Source of the DNA: Bacillota bacterium
Lineage (GTDB): Bacteria; Bacillota; Clostridia; Peptostreptococcales; Anaerovoracaceae
Assembly (NCBI GenBank): GCA_029006195.1
Contig: JAQXGH010000050.1
Span: 44,900 to 108,899, forward strand
Direction: 5' to 3'
DNA: 64,000 nucleotides
Under the pieces are notes generated by a model. The model saw nothing but the letters and a program-made list of their open reading frames with translations, was not told the origin of the DNA and did not search any database. Position numbers and translations under genes: made by a program. Position 1 is the stretch's first letter; every line of letters begins with the position of its first letter. Of this stretch, positions 1 through 9,408 are shown piece by piece.

Positions 1-1
1 C

Positions 2-418
2 GTAGATATCGGTATCGAAGTACTGAGAAAGTATAAGGAACACGAAGCTGTTATCAACGGTATGGCTGCTCACCATGGAGACTATGAACCTAAGTCAATC
101 GAAGCTGTTCTTATCGCAGCAGCTGATGCACTTAGTGCAGCAAGACCTGGTGCTCGTCGTGAAACTCTCGAAAGTTACATTAAGAGACTTCAGAAACTTG
201 AAGAAATCGCTAACACAACAAGCGGCGTAGAGAGATCATACGCTATTCAGGCTGGTCGTGAAATCAGAATTATTGCTAAGCCTGATGAAGTCGGTGATGA
301 TGCCATCGCTCTGCTGGCACGTGACATTTCTAAGAAGATCGAATCTGAACTTGAATATCCAGGTCAGATCAAGGTAAATGTTGTTCGTGAGACTAGAGCA
401 ATTGACTACGCTAAGTAG
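2..418 (+). CDS. rny: Ribonuclease Y, C-terminal part (gene starts before window)
   Basis: Frame is open from nt 2; HD-domain tail [46 protein letters not shown] and C-terminal [18 protein letters not shown] are typical of RNase Y. Confidence 0.95.
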   Translation, partial: VDIGIEVLRKYKEHEAVINGMAAHHGDYEPKSIEAVLIAAADALSAARPGARRETLESYIKRLQKLEEIANTTSGVERSYAIQAGREIRIIAKPDEVGDDAIALLARDISKKIESELEYPGQIKVNVVRETRAIDYAK

Positions 419-442
419 AGTTTGGTAAAGAATAAGATACTT

Positions 443-472
443 AAAGGGATAGAAACCATTCTATCCCTTTCT
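443..472 (+). terminator. Hairpin terminator after rny
   Basis: aaagggatagaa...ttctatcccttt stem; only a weak T-tract follows. Confidence 0.5.
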
Positions 473-499
473 TGTCGATATAAAGATAAGGTGAAAACA

Positions 500-1663
500 A
501 TGATATATCTGGATAACAGTGCTACAACTAGACAATATGATGAAGTAACTGACATCATGATTAAGTGCATGAAGGAGGATTTTGGCAATCCTTCATCTCT
601 TTATCTTCTGGGTGTAGATAGCGAGAAAATAATAAAGAAGGCGAGAAAGCAGATCCTCGATGCAGCTGGTGTGCCTAAAGACTGGCAGGTGGTATTCACA
701 TCCGGCGGAACAGAAGCTGATAATATGGCGATCATCGGAACTGCCAGAGCTCTCCGTCGTCAGGGTAACAGAATCGTAACTACTTCTGTTGAACATCCTG
801 CAGTGCTTGAATGCTGCGGCTTCCTTGAAAGAGAAGGTTTCGAAGTAGTCAAGGTGGGCGTTGACAGAAACTGCAGACTGAATATGGATGAGGTTAAATC
901 GGCTATAAACGATCAGACGATTCTCGTCACTATGATGCATGTAAATAATGAAGCTGGAACAATTATGCCTGTGGACAAAGTTAAAGCCATTATGAAGGAA
1001 AAGGGAGCTCCAGGATACGTTCACTGCGATGCAGTGCAGAGCTTCGGTAAAATACCTCTCGTAACTGGAGTTGACATGATATCTTTAAGCGGACACAAAA
1101 TCCACGGACCTAAGGGTTCGGGCGCTCTTCTGATAAGAAACGGCGTGAACATCCCGGCTTTCGTAATGGGCGGCGGACAGGAAAAAGGCATGAGATCAGG
1201 CACTGAGAATGTGGCTGCAATTGCTGGACTGGGACTTGCGGCACAGATGTCTGCTGATTCAATGAAAAAAGATATGGCTGCTATCACAGAAATGAGGGAA
1301 AGACTCATTGATGGCTTATCGCAAATAGGCGATGTAACTATAAACAGTGTCCTGGAGACAGGAAATGAAGCTGACATGTGCTGTCCTACTCTTCTGAACG
1401 TAACGTTTATGAAGACTAGAGGAGAAGTCCTTCTCCATACTTTGGAACAGCATCAGATCTACGTATCAACCGGCTCGGCTTGCTCATCAAACAAGAAGGG
1501 ACAAAGTCATGTCCTGAGAGCAATGGGCCTTAAAGATAAAGAAATCGAAGGGACTCTCAGATTCAGTCTCGGTAGATTTAACACAATGGACGATATAGAT
1601 TTTGCAATAAAAAAAGTAACTGAAGCTGTAAACAGATTCAGAAGATTAGGGAGTTTCAGATAA
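500..1663 (+). CDS. Cysteine desulfurase (NifS/IscS-like, class V aminotransferase)
   Basis: MIYLDNSATTRQ start, SGHKIHGPKG PLP-lysine motif, STGSACSS active-site Cys region; ATG at 500 preferred to the ORF-track start at 422; overlaps thiI. Confidence 0.94.
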   Translation: MIYLDNSATTRQYDEVTDIMIKCMKEDFGNPSSLYLLGVDSEKIIKKARKQILDAAGVPKDWQVVFTSGGTEADNMAIIGTARALRRQGNRIVTTSVEHPAVLECCGFLEREGFEVVKVGVDRNCRLNMDEVKSAINDQTILVTMMHVNNEAGTIMPVDKVKAIMKEKGAPGYVHCDAVQSFGKIPLVTGVDMISLSGHKIHGPKGSGALLIRNGVNIPAFVMGGGQEKGMRSGTENVAAIAGLGLAAQMSADSMKKDMAAITEMRERLIDGLSQIGDVTINSVLETGNEADMCCPTLLNVTFMKTRGEVLLHTLEQHQIYVSTGSACSSNKKGQSHVLRAMGLKDKEIEGTLRFSLGRFNTMDDIDFAIKKVTEAVNRFRRLGSFR

Positions 1664-2898
1664 TGGAAAATCAGAACACATCAAACAATGAATTCATCTT
1701 TATTGTTCGCTGCGGTGAAGTTGCACTTAAGGGAATGAATAAGCCTTACTTCGAAAGAATGCTTCTGGAAAGAATCAGAAAGCTTCTTAAGAAGTTCGAC
1801 GGCGTAAGATCATATAGACACGAAGGTCTCATCTACGTGCGTGCAGAAAAATTCGTGGACGGCATCACAACAGAAGAAGAATCAAGAGAAAGAAAGAACG
1901 CTATCATCAAGGAAATAGGCAAGGTTTTCGGCGTTGCTTCCATCAGCCCTGCATACGAATGCGAAAGCACAATGGAATCAATTGGTGAAACTGCAGTTAA
2001 GTATATGTTTGAAGCTATCGAAGAAAGAGGCGTTAAGACATTCAAGGTTGAAGCTAAGAGAGCTGACAAGAACTTCCCTGTTAAGTCACCTGACATCGCT
2101 AGACAGATCGGCGCTGCGGTGCTTAAGGGATGTAAGGTCTTAAAGGTTGACGTTCATAATCCTGACGTTAGACTCTTTGTAGATGTTAGACATGACAAAT
2201 CATACGTATATCAGGATAAGATTCCTGGTTTTGGTGGGCTGCCTCTCGGTACAAACGGTAAGGGCATGACACTGCTTTCAGGCGGTATCGACTCACCTGT
2301 AGCAACATGGATGATGGCTAAGAGAGGAATGCTCATCGAAGCTGTACACTTCCACTCATATCCATATACAAGCCCTAGAGCACAGGAAAAAGTTGAAGAA
2401 CTGGCAGGCATCGTATCAACATACTGCGGAAGATTTAAGATGCACGTAATCAACCTCCTGCCTATCCAGGAACAGATCGTTACAAACTGCCCTGAAGAAG
2501 AAACAACTATCCTGGTAAGAAGATTCATGATGAGAATCGCTCAGGAACTTGCAAAGGCTACAGACTGCGGCATGCTCATCACTGGAGAAAATTTAGGTCA
2601 GGTTGCCAGCCAGACTGCAGAGGCGCTGGTTGTAACAGATGCATCGGTACAGATGCCTGTAATGAGACCTCTTATCGGTATGGATAAGGTAGATATTATG
2701 GAACTGGCACAGGAAATCGGTACATATGAGAAGTCAATTGAACCATATGAAGACTGCTGTACAGTATTCCTGCCAAAGCATCCAACAACAAAACCAAAAT
2801 TAGATAGAATCCTCGCATCGGAAAGCAAGCTCGATTGTGAAAAGCTTATAGCTGACGCTATTGCAAACGAAGAAATTGTAAATATTTATCCAGTATAA
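1663..2898 (+). CDS. thiI: tRNA 4-thiouridine synthase ThiI
   Basis: THUMP region plus PP-loop SGGIDSPVATWMMAKRG; TAATG overlap with the desulfurase. Confidence 0.96.
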   Translation: MENQNTSNNEFIFIVRCGEVALKGMNKPYFERMLLERIRKLLKKFDGVRSYRHEGLIYVRAEKFVDGITTEEESRERKNAIIKEIGKVFGVASISPAYECESTMESIGETAVKYMFEAIEERGVKTFKVEAKRADKNFPVKSPDIARQIGAAVLKGCKVLKVDVHNPDVRLFVDVRHDKSYVYQDKIPGFGGLPLGTNGKGMTLLSGGIDSPVATWMMAKRGMLIEAVHFHSYPYTSPRAQEKVEELAGIVSTYCGRFKMHVINLLPIQEQIVTNCPEEETTILVRRFMMRIAQELAKATDCGMLITGENLGQVASQTAEALVVTDASVQMPVMRPLIGMDKVDIMELAQEIGTYEKSIEPYEDCCTVFLPKHPTTKPKLDRILASESKLDCEKLIADAIANEEIVNIYPV

Positions 2899-3047
2899 AT
2901 AAATATTTTCGGATAATTTTGTGTAATGACCACAAAAAATATTGACAGATACCCTTGTATAATGGTACTCTTATGTAGCGTAATCTCGCAGGGGTTATGT
3001 TTTTTTGCGCCTATAGAAGGCTTTACATATAAATGGAGGATGATTAA

Positions 3048-3638
3048 ATGAGCAAAAAAGTGAACGATGCGGTAGAAATAAGGTGGCACGGAAGAGGCGG
3101 CCAGGGTGCTAAGACAGCATGCCTGCTCCTCGCTGAAGCAGCTTTCTGTTCAGGCAAGTATGTTCAGGGATTCCCTGAATACGGTCCTGAAAGAATGGGT
3201 GCTCCCATTACTGCATACAATAGAATTTCAGACGAACAGTGTAACGTTCACTCAAATATTTACACACCGAATTACGTTGTGGTAGTTGATGACACACTGC
3301 TTAAGTCTGTAGACGTAGCTAAGGGAATCAAGCCAGGCGGAATTCTTATTATAAACAGCAGGAAGGAACCTGAGGATCTGAGGCCTTTGCTTAATGGTTA
3401 TGAAGGCAAGATCTGCGTAATCGACGCTGAGAAGATTTCTTTAGAAACACTTGGAAAGAACTTCCCTAACACCCCAATGCTGGCTGCAGTTGTTAAGGCT
3501 AGTCAGGTGCTTGAACAGGAACGTTTTATTGCTGATATGAGAAATTCATTTGAGCACAAGTTCAGAGGTAAAGAAGAATTAGTAGAAGGTAATATGAAGG
3601 CTCTTATCAAAGCCATGGATGAGGTGAATGTAGGATAA
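3048..3638 (+). CDS. 2-oxoacid:ferredoxin oxidoreductase, gamma subunit
   Basis: EIRWHGRGGQGAKTACLLLAEAAF gamma-subunit signature; first gene of a gamma-delta-alpha-beta cluster. Confidence 0.92.
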   Translation: MSKKVNDAVEIRWHGRGGQGAKTACLLLAEAAFCSGKYVQGFPEYGPERMGAPITAYNRISDEQCNVHSNIYTPNYVVVVDDTLLKSVDVAKGIKPGGILIINSRKEPEDLRPLLNGYEGKICVIDAEKISLETLGKNFPNTPMLAAVVKASQVLEQERFIADMRNSFEHKFRGKEELVEGNMKALIKAMDEVNVG

Positions 3639-3946
3639 TGAAGAAAACAAGAGCACAGGATATAAATGAGAAGATAACATGGCAGGAAATAACAACAGGC
3701 GCTGAAATCTACGAACCAGCAACATCACTTATGGTTGAAACTGGTGACTGGAGAATCATGACACCTGTATTCAAGCCAGATAAGTGCATACACTGCATGC
3801 TTTGCGTACCTTACTGCCCAGATAGTTCAATTCCGGTTGAAGGCGACAAGAGACTGGATTTCGATTTCATGCACTGTAAGGGCTGCGGCATTTGCTACAA
3901 GGTATGTCCAGTGAATGCGATAGATTTTGTGAAGGAGGATAAGTAA
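3638..3946 (+). CDS. 2-oxoacid:ferredoxin oxidoreductase, delta (2x[4Fe-4S] ferredoxin) subunit
   Basis: CIHCMLCVPYCP and CKGCGICYKVCP motifs. Confidence 0.93.
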   Translation: MKKTRAQDINEKITWQEITTGAEIYEPATSLMVETGDWRIMTPVFKPDKCIHCMLCVPYCPDSSIPVEGDKRLDFDFMHCKGCGICYKVCPVNAIDFVKEDK

Positions 3947-5176
3947 ATGGCAAAGAAAGACAGAATGTCAGGAAACGAGGCGGTGGCAACAGCCTTACGC
4001 CAGATAAATCCCGATGTAATGGGTGCCTTTCCTATTACACCTTCAACAGAAATCCCAGAATACTTTTCACAGTTTATGGCTGATGGAGAAGTTGATACTG
4101 AATTCGTAGCAGTTGAATCAGAACACTCTGCAATGTCAGTTTGCATCGGTGCTTCAGCTGCAGGTGCCAGAGCTGTAACAGCTACATCATCATGTGGTCT
4201 GGCGTATATGTGGGAACTGCTTTATGTAGCTGCATCATCAAGACTGCCTATCTGTATGGCAGTTGTTAACAGAGCATTAACAGGCCCTATCAACATCAAC
4301 AACGACCACTCAGACTCAATGGGAGCACGTGATTCAGGCTGGATTCAGATTTATGCAGAAACTAACCAGGAAGTATATGACAATATGATTCAGGCGATTC
4401 CTATCGCTGAAGCTACTAGACTTCCTATCATGGTATGCCAGGACGGCTTTATCACAAGTCACGGCGTATCAAACATCGAACTTCTCGAAGATGAAGAAGT
4501 TAGAGAATTCGTTGGTGAATATAATCCTGAGAACTATCTCCTTAAGGAAGAAAATCCGCTGGCTGTAGGCCCTTATGGAATTTCACCTTACTATATGGAA
4601 GTTAAGAGAGCTCAGGCTCAGGCAATGAAGGATTCAATGCCTATCATCATTCAGACAGCTAGAAAGTTCGAAGACTTAACTGGAAGAAAGTACAGATTCT
4701 TCGAAGAATACATGATGGACGATGCAGAAGTAGCAGTAGTTGTTATCGGTTCATCAGCAGGTACTGGTAAGGATGCTGTTGACAGACTCAGAGCTGAAGG
4801 TAAGAAGGTTGGGCTCATCAAGCTGAGAGTATTCAGACCTTTCCCTAGAGTTCCTCTCGCAATGGCAATGTGTAAGGTTAAGGCTGTAGCTATCATGGAT
4901 AAGGCTGAAGGCTTCTCAAACTCTGGCGGCCCGCTCTTTAATGAGGCTAGAAACTCACTTTACGACCTTCCAGGCAGACCATATGCAATCAACTACATCT
5001 ATGGCCTTGGAGGCAGAGACATCACAGTAGAGAATTATTACGAAATATTCAATGACCTGTTCATCATCGTAGATACTTATGATCCTGGCGACGTTTACAG
5101 ATATGTTGGTGTTAGAGACTCAAGATACGATGAAGGTGGATTCGACCACAGAACATACGATGATGTATATAGATAA
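3947..5176 (+). CDS. 2-oxoacid:ferredoxin oxidoreductase, alpha subunit
   Basis: GNEAVATALRQINPDVMGAFPITPSTEIPEYFSQF; PFOR/KOR/VOR alpha family. Confidence 0.92.
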   Translation: MAKKDRMSGNEAVATALRQINPDVMGAFPITPSTEIPEYFSQFMADGEVDTEFVAVESEHSAMSVCIGASAAGARAVTATSSCGLAYMWELLYVAASSRLPICMAVVNRALTGPININNDHSDSMGARDSGWIQIYAETNQEVYDNMIQAIPIAEATRLPIMVCQDGFITSHGVSNIELLEDEEVREFVGEYNPENYLLKEENPLAVGPYGISPYYMEVKRAQAQAMKDSMPIIIQTARKFEDLTGRKYRFFEEYMMDDAEVAVVVIGSSAGTGKDAVDRLRAEGKKVGLIKLRVFRPFPRVPLAMAMCKVKAVAIMDKAEGFSNSGGPLFNEARNSLYDLPGRPYAINYIYGLGGRDITVENYYEIFNDLFIIVDTYDPGDVYRYVGVRDSRYDEGGFDHRTYDDVYR

Positions 5177-5188
5177 TAGGAGATCATA

Positions 5189-6118
5189 ATGGCATATAGT
5201 TTAAAGAAAGAAGTACAGAAGCCGGAGAGACTTGCCGGCGGACATAGACTTTGCGCTGGATGCGGTGCAGGCGTAGCTGTCAGAGCGGTTCTGAGAGCTC
5301 TGGAACCTGAAGATAAGGCTGTAATTACCAACGCAACAAGCTGCCTTGAGGTATCAACATTCATCTATCCTCATACAGCATATTACGATAGTTATATCCA
5401 CAGTGCTTTCGCTAATTCTGCAGCAACAACATCTGGTGTAGAAACAGCCTACAAAGTTCTGAAGAAAAAGGGTAAAATAAAAGAGAACTTCAAGTTCATC
5501 AACTTTGGCGGAGACGGCGGTACATACGATATCGGACTTCAGTCACTGTCAGGAGCTATGGAACGTGGACACGATATGGTATATGTATGTTATGATAATG
5601 AAGCATACATGAATACCGGAATCCAGAGAGCATCATCAACTCCTAGATTTGCTGATGTTACAACTGCTCCAGTTGGTAAGGAAATCCCAGGTAAGATCCA
5701 GAATAAGAAGAATCTTACTGAAATCATAGCAGCTCACAACGTACCTTATGCAGCACAGACTACATTTATGGGTAACTTTAAGGATCTGCATGAGAAGGCG
5801 CACAAGGCAATCTATACAGAGGGTCCTTGTTTCCTTAACATTATGGCTCCATGTCCTAGAGGCTGGAGATATGACGCTGAAGATTTGGCTGAGATCTGTA
5901 AGCTGGCAGTAGACACATGTGTATGGCCTATGTATGAAATCGAGAATGGTCACTGGCATCTGACTTATGAACCTAAGCAGAAGCTGCCGGTAGAAGAATT
6001 CCTTAAGAAGCAGGGAAGATTCAAGCATATGTTTAAGCCTGGTAATGAATGGATGATAGAGGAAGCTCAGAAATATGTTGATGAGCAGTGGGAAATCCTC
6101 TTAAAGAAGTGCGAATAA
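5189..6118 (+). CDS. 2-oxoacid:ferredoxin oxidoreductase, beta (TPP-binding) subunit
   Basis: GHRLCAGCGAGVAVRAV and GGDGGTYDIG TPP motif. Confidence 0.92.
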   Translation: MAYSLKKEVQKPERLAGGHRLCAGCGAGVAVRAVLRALEPEDKAVITNATSCLEVSTFIYPHTAYYDSYIHSAFANSAATTSGVETAYKVLKKKGKIKENFKFINFGGDGGTYDIGLQSLSGAMERGHDMVYVCYDNEAYMNTGIQRASSTPRFADVTTAPVGKEIPGKIQNKKNLTEIIAAHNVPYAAQTTFMGNFKDLHEKAHKAIYTEGPCFLNIMAPCPRGWRYDAEDLAEICKLAVDTCVWPMYEIENGHWHLTYEPKQKLPVEEFLKKQGRFKHMFKPGNEWMIEEAQKYVDEQWEILLKKCE

Positions 6119-6157
6119 AACTATAGTAATTATTATTAAATAAGGAAGGAATTTCAT

Positions 6158-7891
6158 ATGGCAAAGAAAATAATGCTCGGCAATGAAGCCTTTGCTAGAG
6201 GCGCTTATGAAGCTGGCGTTAGAGTTGTCAGCTCATATCCAGGAACTCCAAGTACTGAAGTTACTGAAGCTGCAGCTAAGTACGACGAAATATATGTAGA
6301 ATGGGCACCAAACGAGAAGGTAGGCGTAGAAGTTGCTATGGGCGCATGCGTTGGCGGCGCTAGATCACTTTCAACAATGAAGCATGTTGGTCTGAACGTA
6401 GCATCAGATCCATTCTTTACAGCAGCATATAACGGCGTAAATGCAGGTTTTGTAGTTCTGGTTGCAGACGATAACGGCTGTCACTCAAGCCAGAACGAGC
6501 AGGATTCAAGATATACTGGAAGAAGCGCTGGAGTACCTGTATTTGAACCAGCTGATTCACAGGAATGTCTGGACTATATGAAGTTTGCATACGAAATGAG
6601 TGAAAAGTACGATACAGTAGTTCTCATGAGAAGTGGAACTAGAGTATCACACTCAAGAGGTATCGTAGAAACTGGAGAAAGAGTTGAGAAGGACATCATT
6701 CCTTACGAAAAGAACATCCAGAAATACGTATCAATGCCAGCAATGGCAAGAAAGCTCCACGTAGCTCAGGAAAAGCGTCTGGCTCAGATTGCAATCGACG
6801 CTCCTGAAATGGAATGCGGCGGCGCTAAGCTCAATAGAGAAGAAATGGGAAGCCAGGAAATCGGTATCGTAACAAGCGGTATCTGCTACCAGTATGTTAA
6901 GGAAGCTATGCCAGAAGCAAGCATCCTTAAGCTTGGTCTCGTTAACCCACTGGCTATGGATCAGATCAGAGAATTCGCAGGAAAGGTAGATAAGCTCTAC
7001 GTTATCGAAGAAGGTCCTGCATTCCTGGAAGAACAGATCAGAGCTGCAGGCATCGAAGTTGCTGGCGGCAAGGATATGCTCACAATCCAGGGCGAATACA
7101 GTGCTAACATGATCAGAGCTGCATTCGGTAAGGAAGTTGCTCCTGTAGTTGCTGATACATCAGACGCTCCAGGAAGACCACCGCTCCTCTGCGCTGGTTG
7201 CCCACACAAGGGACTCTTCTATGTACTGAGCAAGCTCAAGACAACAGTACTGGGAGACATCGGTTGTTACACATTAGCAGCACTGCCTCCAACATCAGCA
7301 ATGGATACTACACTCTGCATGGGTGGTTCAATTACAATGGCTCACGGATTTGAAAAGGCTACAGGCTCAAGCAAGAACACTGTAGCAGTTCTAGGCGATT
7401 CAACATTCTTCCATTCAGGTATCACTGGCCTGATCAACATGAGCTATAACCAGTCAACTGGTACCGTAATCGTTCTGGACAATAGAATCACAGGCATGAC
7501 TGGTCATCAGCACAACCCAGCAAGCGGTAAGAATGCTAAGGGCGAAGAAGCTCCTGCTATCGATATCGCAGCATTCGCTAGAGCTTGCGGCGTTAAGAAC
7601 GTAGTTGAAATTGACCCATTCAAGGTTAAGGAACTCGAAGAAGTTATTAAGACTGAAACTGAAAGAGACGAACTGTCTGTAATCGTTACTAAGAGACCAT
7701 GTGCTCTTATCGTTAAGCAGACTAATCCGCCTAAGCAGATTTCAGCTGATAAGTGCAAAAACTGCAAGCAGTGCATGAAGATCGGTTGCCCAGCAATCGA
7801 ATATAAGGACGGCAAGCCATTCATCGCATCAGAAAGATGCGTAGGCTGTGGCCTTTGCAAAAATGTTTGTCCGTTTGATGCTATTGATTAA
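6158..7891 (+). CDS. iorA: Indolepyruvate ferredoxin oxidoreductase, alpha subunit
   Basis: 577 aa, GNEAFARGAYEAGVRVVSSYPGTPSTEV, GDSTFFHSGITGL TPP region, C-terminal CKNCKQCMKIGCP / CVGCGLCKNVCP. Confidence 0.94.
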   Translation: MAKKIMLGNEAFARGAYEAGVRVVSSYPGTPSTEVTEAAAKYDEIYVEWAPNEKVGVEVAMGACVGGARSLSTMKHVGLNVASDPFFTAAYNGVNAGFVVLVADDNGCHSSQNEQDSRYTGRSAGVPVFEPADSQECLDYMKFAYEMSEKYDTVVLMRSGTRVSHSRGIVETGERVEKDIIPYEKNIQKYVSMPAMARKLHVAQEKRLAQIAIDAPEMECGGAKLNREEMGSQEIGIVTSGICYQYVKEAMPEASILKLGLVNPLAMDQIREFAGKVDKLYVIEEGPAFLEEQIRAAGIEVAGGKDMLTIQGEYSANMIRAAFGKEVAPVVADTSDAPGRPPLLCAGCPHKGLFYVLSKLKTTVLGDIGCYTLAALPPTSAMDTTLCMGGSITMAHGFEKATGSSKNTVAVLGDSTFFHSGITGLINMSYNQSTGTVIVLDNRITGMTGHQHNPASGKNAKGEEAPAIDIAAFARACGVKNVVEIDPFKVKELEEVIKTETERDELSVIVTKRPCALIVKQTNPPKQISADKCKNCKQCMKIGCPAIEYKDGKPFIASERCVGCGLCKNVCPFDAID

Positions 7892-7906
7892 TGAGGAGGT
7901 AAGAAA

Positions 7907-8479
7907 ATGAATATAAATATTCTTATTGTAGGAGTTGGTGGACAGGGAACTCTTCTGGCAAGTGTACTCCTCGGAAATCTGGCTTTATTAAATGGTTATG
8001 ATGTTAAGCTCAGTGAAGTTCACGGAATGTCACAGAGAGGCGGAGACGTTGTAACTCACGTTAGAATCAGTGATGGTAAAGTAAACTCACCACTTATCGA
8101 AAAAGGCGAAGCTGACATCATCATCGCGTTTGAAGAACTGGAAGCTTACAGATGGCTGCCATATCTTAAGAAGGGCGGAATTGTTTACATGAACAATCAG
8201 CAGATCCTGCCTATGCCAGTAGTTCTTGGTCAGGCAGAAATCCCTGCAAATGCTGAAGAAACTATCAAGGCGGCAGCTGATAAGGTAGTAGCATTTGACG
8301 CTCTGGCTATCGCAGAAGAATGCGGCAGCAGCAAGGCTGTAAATGTAGTTCTTTTAGGCGCTGCATCAAATGATCTTCCTTTCACTGATGAACAGTGGGA
8401 CGAAGTAATCTCAAAGTTTGTTAAGCCTAAATTCGTTGACTTAAACAAGGTTGCTTTCGCAGCAGGAAAGAAGGCTTAA
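7907..8479 (+). CDS. iorB: Indolepyruvate oxidoreductase, beta subunit
   Basis: GVGGQGTLLASVLLGNLALLNGYDVKLSEVHGMSQRGGDVVTHVR. Confidence 0.93.
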   Translation: MNINILIVGVGGQGTLLASVLLGNLALLNGYDVKLSEVHGMSQRGGDVVTHVRISDGKVNSPLIEKGEADIIIAFEELEAYRWLPYLKKGGIVYMNNQQILPMPVVLGQAEIPANAEETIKAAADKVVAFDALAIAEECGSSKAVNVVLLGAASNDLPFTDEQWDEVISKFVKPKFVDLNKVAFAAGKKA

Positions 8480-8511
8480 TAATACCATAAGTTACAAATT
8501 AAAGGAGTAAC

Positions 8512-9282
8512 ATGTCACGTCTAGTAAGCAAAATCGTTTTCATGATTTGCCTGATTGTTTTCGTAGGATCGGCTGCATACCTTCTGAACTATGTTCTGGG
8601 CACCACGGGAGCTTCTAAAGACTTCCAGGCCTTGAAGACTACAGAAGACGAATCAAAGGTAAATCTATGGGCACTATATGACAGAAATCCAGATTTCAGA
8701 GGCTGGCTCGATTTAGAAGGTACGAAAATCGACTACCCGGTAATGCAGTCAGACCCAGAAGATCCGGAATTCTATCTCCACTTGAATTTTGATAAGAAGT
8801 GGTCTAATTCGGGAACACCTTTTATCGATTCGCTAAGCTATGATGACAGCTCAAACTGGCTGATTTACGGCCATAACATGAAGATCGGTACAATGTTCCA
8901 CGACCTTCTGGAATACGAAGACAAGGAATTCTGGGAGTCGCATCAAACATTCAAATTCGACAGGCTCTTAATCAAAGACCCACCTGTCGATATGGAAAAG
9001 TGGGACCCGGATTTAGCGGAAGAGGATAGGGGAGAATACGAAGTAGTAGCTGCCTGCTATTCAAAGATCCGCTCAGGTGATTCAAAGGAATTCAAGTACT
9101 ACAACTATTTCTACATAGCGGATGAAGAAACCTTCGACGAGTATGTCAAAGGCATAAAATCCGAGAGCTGTTATGATACAGGTGCCGAGCTGTCCTACGG
9201 GGATCAGCTGGTGACGCTGTCAACCTGTGCGTATCATACGGATGATGGGAGATTCTATATAGTTGGTCGCAGGGTTAATTAA
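8512..9282 (+). CDS. Class B sortase
   Basis: N-terminal TM helix; NPDFRGWL...DYPVMQ; catalytic YGHN and TLSTCAYHTDDGRF. Confidence 0.92.
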   Translation: MSRLVSKIVFMICLIVFVGSAAYLLNYVLGTTGASKDFQALKTTEDESKVNLWALYDRNPDFRGWLDLEGTKIDYPVMQSDPEDPEFYLHLNFDKKWSNSGTPFIDSLSYDDSSNWLIYGHNMKIGTMFHDLLEYEDKEFWESHQTFKFDRLLIKDPPVDMEKWDPDLAEEDRGEYEVVAACYSKIRSGDSKEFKYYNYFYIADEETFDEYVKGIKSESCYDTGAELSYGDQLVTLSTCAYHTDDGRFYIVGRRVN

Positions 9283-9294
9283 AACAAGATAAGG

Positions 9295-9333
9295 GCTATC
9301 GCGCTAACCGCTGGTTGGTGTGATGGCTTTTTT
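9295..9333 (+). terminator. Rho-independent terminator after the sortase gene
   Basis: 15-bp stem gctatcgcgctaacc/ggttggtgtgatggc followed by TTTTTT. Confidence 0.8.
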
Positions 9334-9353
9334 GTACCATAAAAGTTAAATAG

Positions 9354-9390
9354 CCAAAAAAAGCCATCGCCCTCCGAAGAAAGCGACAGC
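9354..9390 (-). terminator. Rho-independent terminator of the ilv operon
   Basis: On minus strand gctgtcgc...gcgatggc followed by TTTTTTT. Confidence 0.75.
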
Positions 9391-9408
9391 CTCTAATGTG
9401 GTTTTTAT

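Noticed and set aside
422-499. N-terminal extension of the cysteine desulfurase in the ORF track
   Set aside because: Overlaps the rny terminator hairpin; the protein family begins at MIYLDNSATT (ATG 500)
2899-3047. Possible riboswitch in the korC leader
   Set aside because: A TATAAT and a T-run are present, but I could not build a convincing conserved aptamer or antiterminator by eye
9324-9372. Inverted repeat gtgatggcttttttg...caaaaaaagccatcgc as a mobile-element end
   Set aside because: Explained by two convergent rho-independent terminators (sortase and ilv operons) facing each other
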